Positions 42,378-49,759 of a stretch of DNA of 64,000 nucleotides are shown here, one piece after another (the first letter of the stretch is position 1; each line of letters opens with the position of its first letter). The notes under the pieces were generated by a model, which searched no databases, was not told the origin of the DNA, and saw only the letters and a program-made list of their open reading frames with translations. Both the position numbers and the translations under genes were made by a program. This DNA comes from Kitasatospora griseola (lineage in GTDB: Bacteria > Actinomycetota > Actinomycetes > Streptomycetales > Streptomycetaceae), in NCBI RefSeq assembly GCF_014648555.1, contig NZ_BMRI01000010.1:67670-131669 (forward strand), written 5' to 3'.

Positions 42378-42411
42378 GCCTCCCCCTCCCGTTCGACTGC
42401 AAGGGCAGAAC

Positions 42412-43092
42412 ATGACCACGCACGATGTGTCCCTGGTGGTGCTCGACATGGCCGGCACCACCGTCGCCGACGACGGCCTGGTGGAGCTCGCCTTCGAGGC
42501 CGCCGCCCGCTCCCAGGGCGTCGAGCCCGGCAGCCCCGAGCACGCCACGATGCTGGCGCACGTCCGCGCCACCATGGGCGAGTCCAAGATCTCGGTGTTC
42601 CGTCACCTGTTCGGCGACGAGGACCGCGCCCAGGCCGCCAACCTGGCCTTCGAGGCCGGCTACGACAGCCTGGTCGGCCAGGGCCGCTGCGAGGCGCTGC
42701 CCGGCGCCGCCGAGGCGATCGCCGAGCTGCGCGGCCAGGGCCGGAAGGTCGTCCTCACCACCGGCTTCTCCCGGACCACCCAGGACAGCATCCTGGCGGC
42801 CCTCGGCTGGCAGGACGTCGCCGACCTGACGCTGTGCCCCGCCGACGCGGGCCGCGGCCGCCCCTACCCCGACATGGTGCTCACCGCGCTGCTGCGCACC
42901 CGCACCGACTCGGTCCGGCAGATCGCGGTGGCCGGCGACACCGGCTACGACATGCTCACCGGCGCCCGGGCGGGCGCGTCCGTAGTGGCGGGCGTGCTCA
43001 CCGGCGCCCACGACGAGGCCCGGCTGCGTGCCGACGGCGCCACCCACGTGCTGGGCTCGATCGCCGAGCTGCCCGCGGTGCTGCGCGGCTGA
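42412..43092 (+). CDS. Phosphonatase-like HAD hydrolase (TIGR03351-like)
   Basis: HAD enzyme of 226 residues predicted to split the C-P bond of a phosphonoaldehyde. The nucleophile motif is D12-x-A14 in LDMAGTTVADDG, which has the Ala of phosphonatases rather than the second Asp of common HAD phosphatases. K59 in TMGESK aligns with the Schiff-base lysine region MGLLK of PhnX. TTGFSRTT (near 120) and AVAGDTGYDM (near 180) supply the other HAD motifs. It directly follows the FAD oxidase, which would make its aldehyde substrate. AAGGGCAG precedes the ATG. A GNRA-loop terminator ends the operon. Confidence 0.85.
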   Translation: MTTHDVSLVVLDMAGTTVADDGLVELAFEAAARSQGVEPGSPEHATMLAHVRATMGESKISVFRHLFGDEDRAQAANLAFEAGYDSLVGQGRCEALPGAAEAIAELRGQGRKVVLTTGFSRTTQDSILAALGWQDVADLTLCPADAGRGRPYPDMVLTALLRTRTDSVRQIAVAGDTGYDMLTGARAGASVVAGVLTGAHDEARLRADGATHVLGSIAELPAVLRG

Positions 43093-43112
43093 CGCCGCGT
43101 CAATGCTCCGTA

Positions 43113-43142
43113 CGGCCCCGGGGTGGCGACGCCCCGGGGCCG
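43113..43142 (+). terminator. Terminator of the oxidase/phosphonatase operon
   Basis: A 13-bp stem with one G-T pair (43113-43125 with 43130-43142) closed by a GCGA tetraloop starts 21 nt after the stop. The GNRA-type loop adds stability. Confidence 0.85.
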
Positions 43143-43184
43143 CTGGTGCTGGCTCCCGGCGTATTCACGTGCTTATCTGACGGT

Positions 43185-44396
43185 ATGTCGCTCTCACTGA
43201 GGTCGGTCGGCCTGCTCGCTCTCGGCCTGACGCTGCTCACCGCCTGCGGATCGCCCGGAACCGGCGGCAGCAGCCCGTCGCCGGCCCCCGCGACCACCGA
43301 CGCCGCGCCGACCGAGAGCCCCCTGCCCGCAAGCCCGTCGCCGAGTCCGACGACCAGCCCCGAGCCGACGCCGTCCCCCACCGCCGGGGCGAACTCCGCC
43401 GACCTCGCCGGGCAGCGGATCGTCTACTCCTATCCCGGCACCACCCCGCCCGCCGCGCTGCTGCAACGCATCCGCGAAGGCCGGGTGGCCGGAGTGATCT
43501 TCTTCGCCGAGAACGTCGGCAGCGACCCGTCCGTGCTGCGCACCGCCGTCAACCAGCTGCGGCAGGCCGAACAGCAGAGCCCGCACCCCCGGCCGCTGCT
43601 GCTGATGACCGATCAGGAGGGCGGCCTGGTCCGACGGCTGCCCGGCGGGCCCGCGCAGTCCGCGAAGGACGTCGGCCGCGCCGCCGATCCGATCGCCGCG
43701 GCCACGGCCACCGGCAACCAGGCCGCCGCGACGCTCACCGGCTTCGGACTCAACCTCAACCTGGCGCCCGTGCTCGACGTCTACCGCACCCCCGGCGACT
43801 TCGCCGACAGCGCCCAGCGCTCCTACAGCACCGACCCCGCGGTCGTCGGCAAGCTCGGCTCCGCCTTCATCAAGGCCCAGCAGGGCGCGGGCGTCGCTGC
43901 CACCGCCAAGCACTTCCCGGGCCTCGGCAGCGCCCCCGCCGGCGCCAACACCGACGAGGAACCCGTCACCCTCAACGTCCCGCTCAACCAGCTGCGCAGC
44001 GTCGACGAACGGCCCTACCAGGACGCGGTCGCCGCCGGCGTCGAACTGGTGATGCTGGCCTGGGCGATCTACCCCGCGCTCGACCCCGGCACCCCCGCCG
44101 GCCTGTCCGGCACCGTCGTCCACGACGAGCTCCGCACCCGCCTGAACTACCAGGGCGTCACCGTCACCGACGCCCTGGAGGCCAAGGCCCTCGACCCCGT
44201 CGGCGGCACCGACAAGCGCGCCCTCGCCGTCGCCCGGGCCGGGGTCGACCTGATCCTCTGCTCCGCCCGCGACGTCGGCCAGGGCGACCAGGCCGCGGCC
44301 GCCCTGGCGGGCGCGCTGGACTCCGGGGACCTCGACCGCGACGACTTCACCGCCTCCGCGGACCGGGTGGACGCGCTCCGGGACTCGCTCAAGTAG
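43185..44396 (+). CDS. Lipoprotein glycoside hydrolase family 3 (beta-N-acetylhexosaminidase-like)
   Basis: Exported lipoprotein of 403 residues. The signal ends in the lipobox LLTACGS (Cys 21). A Ser/Pro/Thr linker runs to about residue 70, then a GH3 N-domain: VAGVIFFAENVGSD near 100, LLLMTDQEGGLVRRLPG near 140, LNLNLAPVLDVYR near 190, and VAATAKHFPGLGSA near 238. The KHFPG-x-G loop with its nearby His/Asp is typical of NagZ-type beta-N-acetylglucosaminidases acting on peptidoglycan fragments or chitin oligomers. Catalytic Asp lies in VTVTDALEAKAL. A TTATCT hexamer 6 nt before the ATG suggests leaderless transcription. Confidence 0.9.
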   Translation: MSLSLRSVGLLALGLTLLTACGSPGTGGSSPSPAPATTDAAPTESPLPASPSPSPTTSPEPTPSPTAGANSADLAGQRIVYSYPGTTPPAALLQRIREGRVAGVIFFAENVGSDPSVLRTAVNQLRQAEQQSPHPRPLLLMTDQEGGLVRRLPGGPAQSAKDVGRAADPIAAATATGNQAAATLTGFGLNLNLAPVLDVYRTPGDFADSAQRSYSTDPAVVGKLGSAFIKAQQGAGVAATAKHFPGLGSAPAGANTDEEPVTLNVPLNQLRSVDERPYQDAVAAGVELVMLAWAIYPALDPGTPAGLSGTVVHDELRTRLNYQGVTVTDALEAKALDPVGGTDKRALAVARAGVDLILCSARDVGQGDQAAAALAGALDSGDLDRDDFTASADRVDALRDSLK

Positions 44397-44453
44397 CGGA
44401 CAGCGTCGGCGGGTTGAGGCAGCGTCGGCACCCTGCCGGCCTTCCGGTGGGCG

Positions 44454-45020
44454 TCAACCGAGCTGGTGCTGGACCAGCGCGATCAGGGCCACCCCGACGG
44501 CGATGAACAGCGTCAGCCGGAACGCGGCGACATGCATCGGCATTTCGGGCTGGCGCGGCGCGAACCGGGGGAGCGGCGCCCGGTGCACGGGTGGGCGCGG
44601 CATCGGGCGCGGCGGCAGGGGCGGGGCGACCGTCGCCGCGTCGTCCGGGTGGTCCGGCCAGTTCGGCTGCCGGCCGGTGGCCTGCCGGTGCAGGGCGGCG
44701 AGACGACGGCGGGCGAGCGGGGTCGCCGGCGGGGTGTGCTCGGGGTCGGGCCAGTGCAGGACGGCCAGGCGCCGGGCCGGGTCGCGGAACCGGCGCTCGA
44801 AGGCGGCGAATTCGTCGACGGTCAGCGACTCGTCCAGGTAGTTCCACCGACCCGACTCGTCGAGGCAGTGGATCCAGCGGTACGACCCGGCGAGGCGGTG
44901 ACGGACGGCCAGGTCGGTCGGGCGGCTCTCCAGCAGGCCGCGCAGTCGGCGCCGGGCCAGGCCGAGCCGACCCTCGCGCAGGTCCGTCTCGGCCTTGGCC
45001 AGGGTGGATTCGACGCTCAT
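44454..45020 (-). CDS. DUF6584-like protein with C-terminal membrane anchor (paralogue A)
   Basis: Protein of 188 residues. The N-terminal 60 residues are helical and TPR-like (LAKAETDLREGRLGLARRRL, RGLLESRPTDLAVRHRLAGS). Then come GRWNYLDESLTVDEFAAFER, a Pro-rich stretch (APPLPPRPMPRPPVHRAPLP) and one C-terminal helix (TLFIAVGVALIALV). The same plan is found in the next gene upstream, so the two are tandem paralogues. Function unknown; similar small proteins are common in streptomycetes. The ATG lacks a strong ribosome site. Confidence 0.75.
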   Translation of the reverse strand: MSVESTLAKAETDLREGRLGLARRRLRGLLESRPTDLAVRHRLAGSYRWIHCLDESGRWNYLDESLTVDEFAAFERRFRDPARRLAVLHWPDPEHTPPATPLARRRLAALHRQATGRQPNWPDHPDDAATVAPPLPPRPMPRPPVHRAPLPRFAPRQPEMPMHVAAFRLTLFIAVGVALIALVQHQLG

Positions 45021-45084
45021 GACGGTGATCGTTCCGGGCGGACGGACGAGGCGTCAATCGGCTTTCCGGCGAGGGCTCGTCCCG

Positions 45085-45597
45085 TCACAGGAGCCACCGG
45101 ACGGTGGTGATCGCGCCGATCACGGCCGGCGCGAGGAGGACGGCCGCGACGGCCAGGCAGCCGGGCAGGAGGAAGTCCCGTGGCTCGTCCTTCGGGACCT
45201 TGTCCGCCGCGGCGATGTACAGATCGGTCCAGGCGACGGGGCCGCCGTCGCCGCCGACGGCCGTCCCGCGGAGGGCGGCGAGCCGGGCCCGGGCGGTCTC
45301 CGTCGGGGCGTGGTCCTCGGGGGCGCGCCAGCACAGGGCGATCATCCGGCGCAGCGGATCCGGGTGCCGGGCCTCGAACGCCGCGGTCTCCGCCGGGTCG
45401 GCGGACTCGTCCAGGTGGTTCCAGCGCCCCGCCTCGGCCGGCTCGCCGTACAGGCGGTACACGGCGGCCAGTCGGCGACGCACCGTCAGGTCGGTCGGGT
45501 AGTGCTCGACCAGGCTGCGCAGCCGCTGCCGGGCCATCGGGACGCGGCCCGCCGCGAGATCGGCGTCGGCGCGGGCGAGGGTGGCGTGCAGCGGCAT
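45085..45597 (-). CDS. DUF6584-like protein with C-terminal membrane anchor (paralogue B)
   Basis: Protein of 170 residues, paralogous to the neighbouring gene. Shared elements: TLARADADLAAGRVPMARQR and RSLVEHYPTDLTVRRRLAAV at the start, GRWNHLDESADPAETAAFEA in the middle, and a hydrophobic helix near the C-terminus (LPGCLAVAAVLLAPAVIGAI). It lacks the Pro-rich stretch of paralogue A. The ATG at 45597 is preferred to an upstream TTG in the same frame. Genes A and B read in the same direction with 64 nt between. Function unknown. Confidence 0.72.
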   Translation of the reverse strand: MPLHATLARADADLAAGRVPMARQRLRSLVEHYPTDLTVRRRLAAVYRLYGEPAEAGRWNHLDESADPAETAAFEARHPDPLRRMIALCWRAPEDHAPTETARARLAALRGTAVGGDGGPVAWTDLYIAAADKVPKDEPRDFLLPGCLAVAAVLLAPAVIGAITTVRWLL

Positions 45598-45648
45598 GCA
45601 GGGATGCTCGTCGACCGGCGGCGCGGCGGTCAATCCGGTGTGCGCGGC

Positions 45649-45969
45649 TCAGTGGGTGGAGCGGAGGTTGAGCAGGACCACGCCGGCGATCACCAGGGCG
45701 ATGCCGCACCACTGCAGCCGGCCCAGGGACTCGCCGAAGAAGGTGGCGCCGATGGCCGCCACGGCGGCCGTGCCCGCGCCGGACCAGACGGCGTAGGCGA
45801 CGGAGACCGGTATGTGCTTGAGGGCGCGGCCCAGCAGGTAGAACGACAGCACGTAGCCGGCGCCGACGGCGAGGCTGGGCCACAGCCGGGAGAAGCCGTC
45901 GGTCAGCTTCAGCAGGCTGGTGGCGCAGACCTCGCCGGCTATCGCGAGCGCGAGCAGCAGGTACGGCAT
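45649..45969 (-). CDS. Small multidrug resistance (SMR) family transporter
   Basis: Four-helix membrane protein of 106 residues, a proton-driven exporter of cationic compounds acting as a dimer. The essential Glu13 is in AIAGEVCATSLLK. VAYAVWSGAGTAAVAAIG (56-73) is the signature of helix 3, and FFGESLGRLQWCGIALVIAG follows in helix 4. The ATG overlaps the stop of the HAD phosphatase gene by 1 nt, so they are co-translated. Substrate may be quaternary ammonium compounds or guanidinium-like molecules, which cannot be decided here. Confidence 0.92.
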   Translation of the reverse strand: MPYLLLALAIAGEVCATSLLKLTDGFSRLWPSLAVGAGYVLSFYLLGRALKHIPVSVAYAVWSGAGTAAVAAIGATFFGESLGRLQWCGIALVIAGVVLLNLRSTH

Positions 45970-46637
45970 CAGGACGCCGGGTCGGCGGTGAGGGCGCCGA
46001 GGAAGGCGAGGTCGGCGTGTTCGAGGCTGTCCAGCACGGTGATGCCGTCGGCGGTCGGGATCGGGACGGTCGACGGCACCGCGAGGACGGCGCAGCCGGC
46101 GGCGCGCGCGGAGGCGACACCGGTCGGGGTGTCCTCGACGGCGACGCAGGCGGCCGGGGCGAGGCCGAGACGCTCGGCGGCGGCCAGGTACGGGTCCGGC
46201 GCGGGCTTGGTGCGGGGGGTGTCCTCGGCGGCGAGCGTGGTGGCGAACCAGTGCGGGCCGAGAGCGTTCAGGACGAGATCGACGACGCGGCGCGGGGACG
46301 CGGACACCAGGGCGGCGGGGATCCGTGCGTCCCGGAGCGCGGCGAGCAGGGCGAGAGCACCCGGGCGGGGGACGGTCTCGGCCTCGACCTTGGCGGCGAA
46401 CGCGTTGTTCAGGTGCTCGACCAGATCGGCCTCGGGGCGGCCGGTGAGACTGCTGCGGTGCAGGTGGGCGGCGGTGTGCTCGACCGCCTGACCGAGGACC
46501 TCCGGGAGGTCGGCGTCGGTGAGGGTGAGGTCGAGCTCGGCGGCGAGTTCGGCTGCGGCCTGCCACCAGAGGTGCTCGGTGTCGACCAGGGTGCCGTCCA
46601 TGTCGAACAGGACGGCGGCGGGGCGGGATGCAGGCAT
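45969..46637 (-). CDS. HAD hydrolase, beta-phosphoglucomutase-like
   Basis: Cytosolic phosphatase of 222 residues in HAD subfamily IA. Motif I is FDMDGTLVDTE (11-21), motif II VSASPR near 110, motif III lysine in EDTPRTKPAPDPYL near 137, and motif IV VAVEDTPTGVASARAAG near 163. The cap domain lies between motifs I and II. It probably acts on a small sugar phosphate. It is the first gene of a short operon with the SMR transporter. The genomic link to the phosphonate genes nearby seems accidental. Confidence 0.9.
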   Translation of the reverse strand: MPASRPAAVLFDMDGTLVDTEHLWWQAAAELAAELDLTLTDADLPEVLGQAVEHTAAHLHRSSLTGRPEADLVEHLNNAFAAKVEAETVPRPGALALLAALRDARIPAALVSASPRRVVDLVLNALGPHWFATTLAAEDTPRTKPAPDPYLAAAERLGLAPAACVAVEDTPTGVASARAAGCAVLAVPSTVPIPTADGITVLDSLEHADLAFLGALTADPAS

Positions 46638-46886
46638 GGCGGTACCTTACGTGGGCTCATCGGGCGACGGGGCGCAGGGGCGTTGGGCGGTGCACCCGGC
46701 TGTCGGCGGGCGGCTGCGGCATGCTGCCTTCCGCTTCGCGCAGGTCCCCACGCCCCGGACGGGGCACGGGACTTCGGCGGCGCCGACCTTCGTGGGCACG
46801 GGACTTCGGAGTGCCGGGACTTCGGAGTGCCGGGCCCTCCGGCCCGGCGGGCGTCGTTTCTCCGACCGGGCGCGAGTCGGCGTCCG
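46638..46886. repeat. Intergenic region with GGGACTTCGG-type repeats and hairpins
   Basis: The 249 bases between the HAD gene and the ABC ATPase hold a diverged copy (46741-46775) of the hairpin element also found at 22864. They also hold two exact tandem copies of a 16-mer (46801-46816 and 46817-46832, GGACTTCGGAGTGCCG), and a perfect 8-bp hairpin (46829-46836 with 46841-46848) that can terminate the minus-strand ABC operon. No gene is apparent. Confidence 0.6.
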
Positions 46887-47954
46887 TCAGGACCTGCGGT
46901 CGACGAGGACCGGGCGGTCGGGGAGGGCGAGGGTGGCGTGGGTGCCGAGGGGGAGGGTGGCGGCGGTCTCGGTGGGGAGGTCGGACTTGATCTCGGTGCC
47001 GTCGGGGAGGCGGACGGTGAGGCGGGTGACGGCGCCGAGGAAGGAGGCGGCGATCACCTGGGCGGGGCCGTCCGCAGCGGGGGTGAGCTCGACGTTCTCG
47101 GGGCGGACCAGGACGTGCAGGTCGCCGTCCGCGGGGAGGTCGCCGTCCACGGGGTGCCGGCGGCCGAGCACTTCGACCTGACCGTCGGCCGTGCGCACGC
47201 ACGGGATGCGGCTCATGGTGCCGACGAACTCGGCGACGAACGCGGTGGCCGGCCGCGAGTACAGCTCGGAGGGCGTCGCGCACTGTTCGAGCTGTCCGGC
47301 GCGCAGCACGGCGACCCGGTCGGCCATCGAGAGGGCCTCCTCCTGGTCGTGCGTCACGAACAGGGTGGTGATGCCGAGTTCCTGCTGGAGGCGGCGGATC
47401 TCCTCGCGCAGCGAGAGGCGGACCTTCGCGTCGAGCGCGGAGAGCGGCTCGTCGAGGAGCAGCACGCGCGGCTGGAGGGCGAGGGCGCGGGCCAGGGCGA
47501 TGCGCTGCTGCTGACCGCCGGACATCTGGTGCGGGTAGTGCTCGGCGCGCTGCGGCAGGCCGACGAGTTCCAGCAACTCCTGGGCGCGCCGCCGGCGTTC
47601 GGCCTTGGCGACGCCGCGCATGCGCAGGCCGAAGGCGACGTTGTCGGCGGCGGTGAGGTGCGGGAAGAGGCTGTAGGACTGGAACACCATGCCGGCGTCG
47701 CGCTTGTGGGCGGGGATCCGGGTGATGTCCTCGCCGTCGACCAGGACCTCGCCGGAGTCGTGGGTCTCGAACCCGGCGAGGATGCGCAGCGCGGTGGTCT
47801 TGCCGCAGCCGGACGGGCCGAGCAGGGCCAGGAGTTCGCCCGGCTCGACCGTCAGGTCGAGGCCGTCGAGGGCGGTGGTGGTGCCGAACTGCCGCCGCAG
47901 CGAGCGGAATTCGACGGTGGCGCTGGTGGTGGGGGCGACGGTGGCGGTGCTCAT
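46887..47954 (-). CDS. ABC importer ATP-binding protein, phosphonate (AEP)-type
   Basis: ATPase of 355 residues. Walker A is LGPSGCGKTT near 46, Q-loop VFQSYSLFPH near 93, signature MSGGQQQRIALARAL near 144, Walker B VLLLDEPLSALDAK near 162, H-loop FVTHDQEE near 197. A C-terminal TOBE-like regulatory domain (LVRPENVEL near 282, then VTRLTVRLPDGTEI) is present. It is the last gene of an operon with two permeases and a binding protein. The set matches the layout of PhnSTUV-type 2-aminoethylphosphonate importers; iron(III)- or spermidine-type uptake is the alternative from sequence alone. Confidence 0.88.
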   Translation of the reverse strand: MSTATVAPTTSATVEFRSLRRQFGTTTALDGLDLTVEPGELLALLGPSGCGKTTALRILAGFETHDSGEVLVDGEDITRIPAHKRDAGMVFQSYSLFPHLTAADNVAFGLRMRGVAKAERRRRAQELLELVGLPQRAEHYPHQMSGGQQQRIALARALALQPRVLLLDEPLSALDAKVRLSLREEIRRLQQELGITTLFVTHDQEEALSMADRVAVLRAGQLEQCATPSELYSRPATAFVAEFVGTMSRIPCVRTADGQVEVLGRRHPVDGDLPADGDLHVLVRPENVELTPAADGPAQVIAASFLGAVTRLTVRLPDGTEIKSDLPTETAATLPLGTHATLALPDRPVLVDRRS

Positions 47955-47976
47955 GGGTGGTGGTCTCCGGGGAGGC

Positions 47977-48804
47977 TCAGGAGGCGGTGGCGGTCTTGTG
48001 GCGGCGCTCGCGGCCGGCGGCGGCCAGCAGGAGCAGCAGCACCCAGGTGATCAGCAGGCTGAGCACGGACACCGCGACGGACATCTGGCCCTGGCTGTTG
48101 CCGACCGAGTAGATCCACACGGCGAAGGGCTGGTAGCCGAGGATCGAGGCGGTGGTGAACTCGCCGAGGACCAGGGCCAGGGTGAGGAAGGAGGCGTTCA
48201 GCAGCGCGCCGCGCAGGTTCGGCAGGATCACCGAGAACACGGCCCGGGGCCAGCTCGCGCCGCAGTTGCGGGCGGCCTCGACCAGGGTGCGGACGTCCAC
48301 GGCGCGCAGGCCGGAGTCCAGGGCGCGGTAGGCCAGCGGCAGTGCCATCAGCACGTAGGCAATCACCAGGACCAGCGGGAACTGCGGCTGCTGGACGAAC
48401 ACGAAGGTCTGGAAGAACGGGGTGTCCATCAGGTAGTCCGGGCCCCAGCGGAGCACGCCGATCAGGCCGGCGGTCAGGGCGACCGGCGGCACCACCAGCG
48501 GCAGGGTGCAGACCACTTCGAGCACCGGGCGGAGCTTCGGCGAGCCGAGCCGGACCGCGATCATCGCGGGCACCAGCAGGAGCAGCAGCACCACCACGGT
48601 GACGACGGCGAGTTCCAGGGTGAGAACCAGGCTGTCGGTGAAGCCGGGGGCGGACAGCAGGCCGGTGTAGGCGTCGAAGGAGATGCCGTTGACATCGTCG
48701 ATCGAGAACCACACCGAGGCGGCCATCGGGATCAGGAAGTACAGGCCGGCCAGCAGCAGGACCGCCCCGCGCCAGACCCGCAGACGGGAGATCAGCTGAG
48801 CCAT
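47977..48804 (-). CDS. ABC importer permease (PhnV-like)
   Basis: Inner subunit of 275 residues with six helices and the coupling-helix EAA motif VEAARNCGASWPRAVFSVILP at about residues 183-203. N-terminal helix WRGAVLLLAGLYFLIPMAAS (11-30), then the MetI-like domain; LVLGEFTTASILGYQPFAVW near 222 is typical of the second permease in polyamine/phosphonate systems. Its ATG lies 13 nt inside the end of the first permease gene, so the two are strongly coupled. Substrate from context only. Confidence 0.88.
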   Translation of the reverse strand: MAQLISRLRVWRGAVLLLAGLYFLIPMAASVWFSIDDVNGISFDAYTGLLSAPGFTDSLVLTLELAVVTVVVLLLLLVPAMIAVRLGSPKLRPVLEVVCTLPLVVPPVALTAGLIGVLRWGPDYLMDTPFFQTFVFVQQPQFPLVLVIAYVLMALPLAYRALDSGLRAVDVRTLVEAARNCGASWPRAVFSVILPNLRGALLNASFLTLALVLGEFTTASILGYQPFAVWIYSVGNSQGQMSVAVSVLSLLITWVLLLLLAAAGRERRHKTATAS

Positions 48805-49751
48805 CGGGCACTCCGGCGCTGGAGGGGCAGGTAGACGGCCATCACCAGGACGGCGACGATGATCATGTCCAGGCTGAGCGCCAGCGCCAGGTTGCCCTGG
48901 CCGACCAGCACGTTGCCGGACAGCGCGTCGGCGATCTGACGGCTGATCAGCGGGACGGTGGCGCCGACCATAGCGGCGGCGGTGGCGTACGCGGCGAACG
49001 CCGAGCCGAACAGCAGCACGAAGCCGCCGAGCAGCGAGGGGAACAGGATCGGCAGCGCGACGTGCCGCCAGTACTGGAGGCCGGTGGCCCGGTTGTTCTG
49101 GGCGGCCTCGCGCCACTGGACCCGCAGGCCCTCCAGTGCGGGGGTGATGGTGAGCACCATCAGCGGCACCAGGAAGTACAGGTAGGCGACGGTCAGGCCG
49201 GTGAAGCTGTACAGCGACCAGCCGTGGTCGGTCAGGTGGAACATCTTGGTCAGCTCGCCGGCGTTGCCGAGGGTGGCGACGAAGGCGAACGCCAGCGGCA
49301 GGCCGCCGAAGTTGGCGAGCACGCCGGAGGCGGTCAGCACCGCCTCGCGCAGCATCCGGAACCGGGAGGTGAGCACCGCCTGGGCGATCGGCACGCCGAC
49401 CGCGGTGCCGATCAGCGCGGTGAGCGCGGACAGCTTGATGCTGGACAGCAGCGCCGTCCAGTAGGCGCCCTGCACCGAGTCGGTGACGTTGGCGGTGGTG
49501 AACGAGCCCGCGCCGGTCTCCGCGTCGCTGGAGACGGTGAACGCCCCGGTGACGATGGCGACGGCCGGCAGGCCGAAGCCGATCAGGAAGAACAGCAGCA
49601 GGGGGACGGTGGCCAGCCAGGACTTGCCGCGCAGCAGGCGGCGTCCGGCGGGCTCGGGGGTGGGGGCGGTGGTGGCGGCGCCGGCGGCCACCGGGCCGCC
49701 GCTGAGGTCAGCGGCGGCCGGGGCCGGCACCGGGGTGGGAGCCGTGGTCAT
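48792..49751 (-). CDS. ABC importer permease (PhnU-like)
   Basis: Membrane subunit of 319 residues. An Ala/Pro/Thr-rich cytoplasmic extension (1-40) precedes the first helix (ATVPLLLFFLIGFGLPAVAI near 46). An extra periplasmic loop lies near 70-95, and the EAA coupling loop REAAQNNRATGLQYWRHVAL is near 210. The family resemblance is to the first permease of Fe3+/polyamine/AEP importers. The ATG is 8 nt after the binding-protein stop. The Ala/Pro extension is typical actinobacterial padding. Confidence 0.87.
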   Translation of the reverse strand: MTTAPTPVPAPAAADLSGGPVAAGAATTAPTPEPAGRRLLRGKSWLATVPLLLFFLIGFGLPAVAIVTGAFTVSSDAETGAGSFTTANVTDSVQGAYWTALLSSIKLSALTALIGTAVGVPIAQAVLTSRFRMLREAVLTASGVLANFGGLPLAFAFVATLGNAGELTKMFHLTDHGWSLYSFTGLTVAYLYFLVPLMVLTITPALEGLRVQWREAAQNNRATGLQYWRHVALPILFPSLLGGFVLLFGSAFAAYATAAAMVGATVPLISRQIADALSGNVLVGQGNLALALSLDMIIVAVLVMAVYLPLQRRSARWLS

Positions 49752-49759
49752 GTCGGTGA

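Noticed and set aside
45969..46637. HAD hydrolase as part of the phosphonate regulon
   Set aside because: It has the D-x-D motif of sugar phosphatases, not the phosphonatase D-x-A, is coupled to an SMR pump, and has no GTTG-N6-CAAC site.
46801..46832. Possible CRISPR-like repeats
   Set aside because: Two directly adjacent 16-mers without spacers and without cas genes; a simple tandem duplication.
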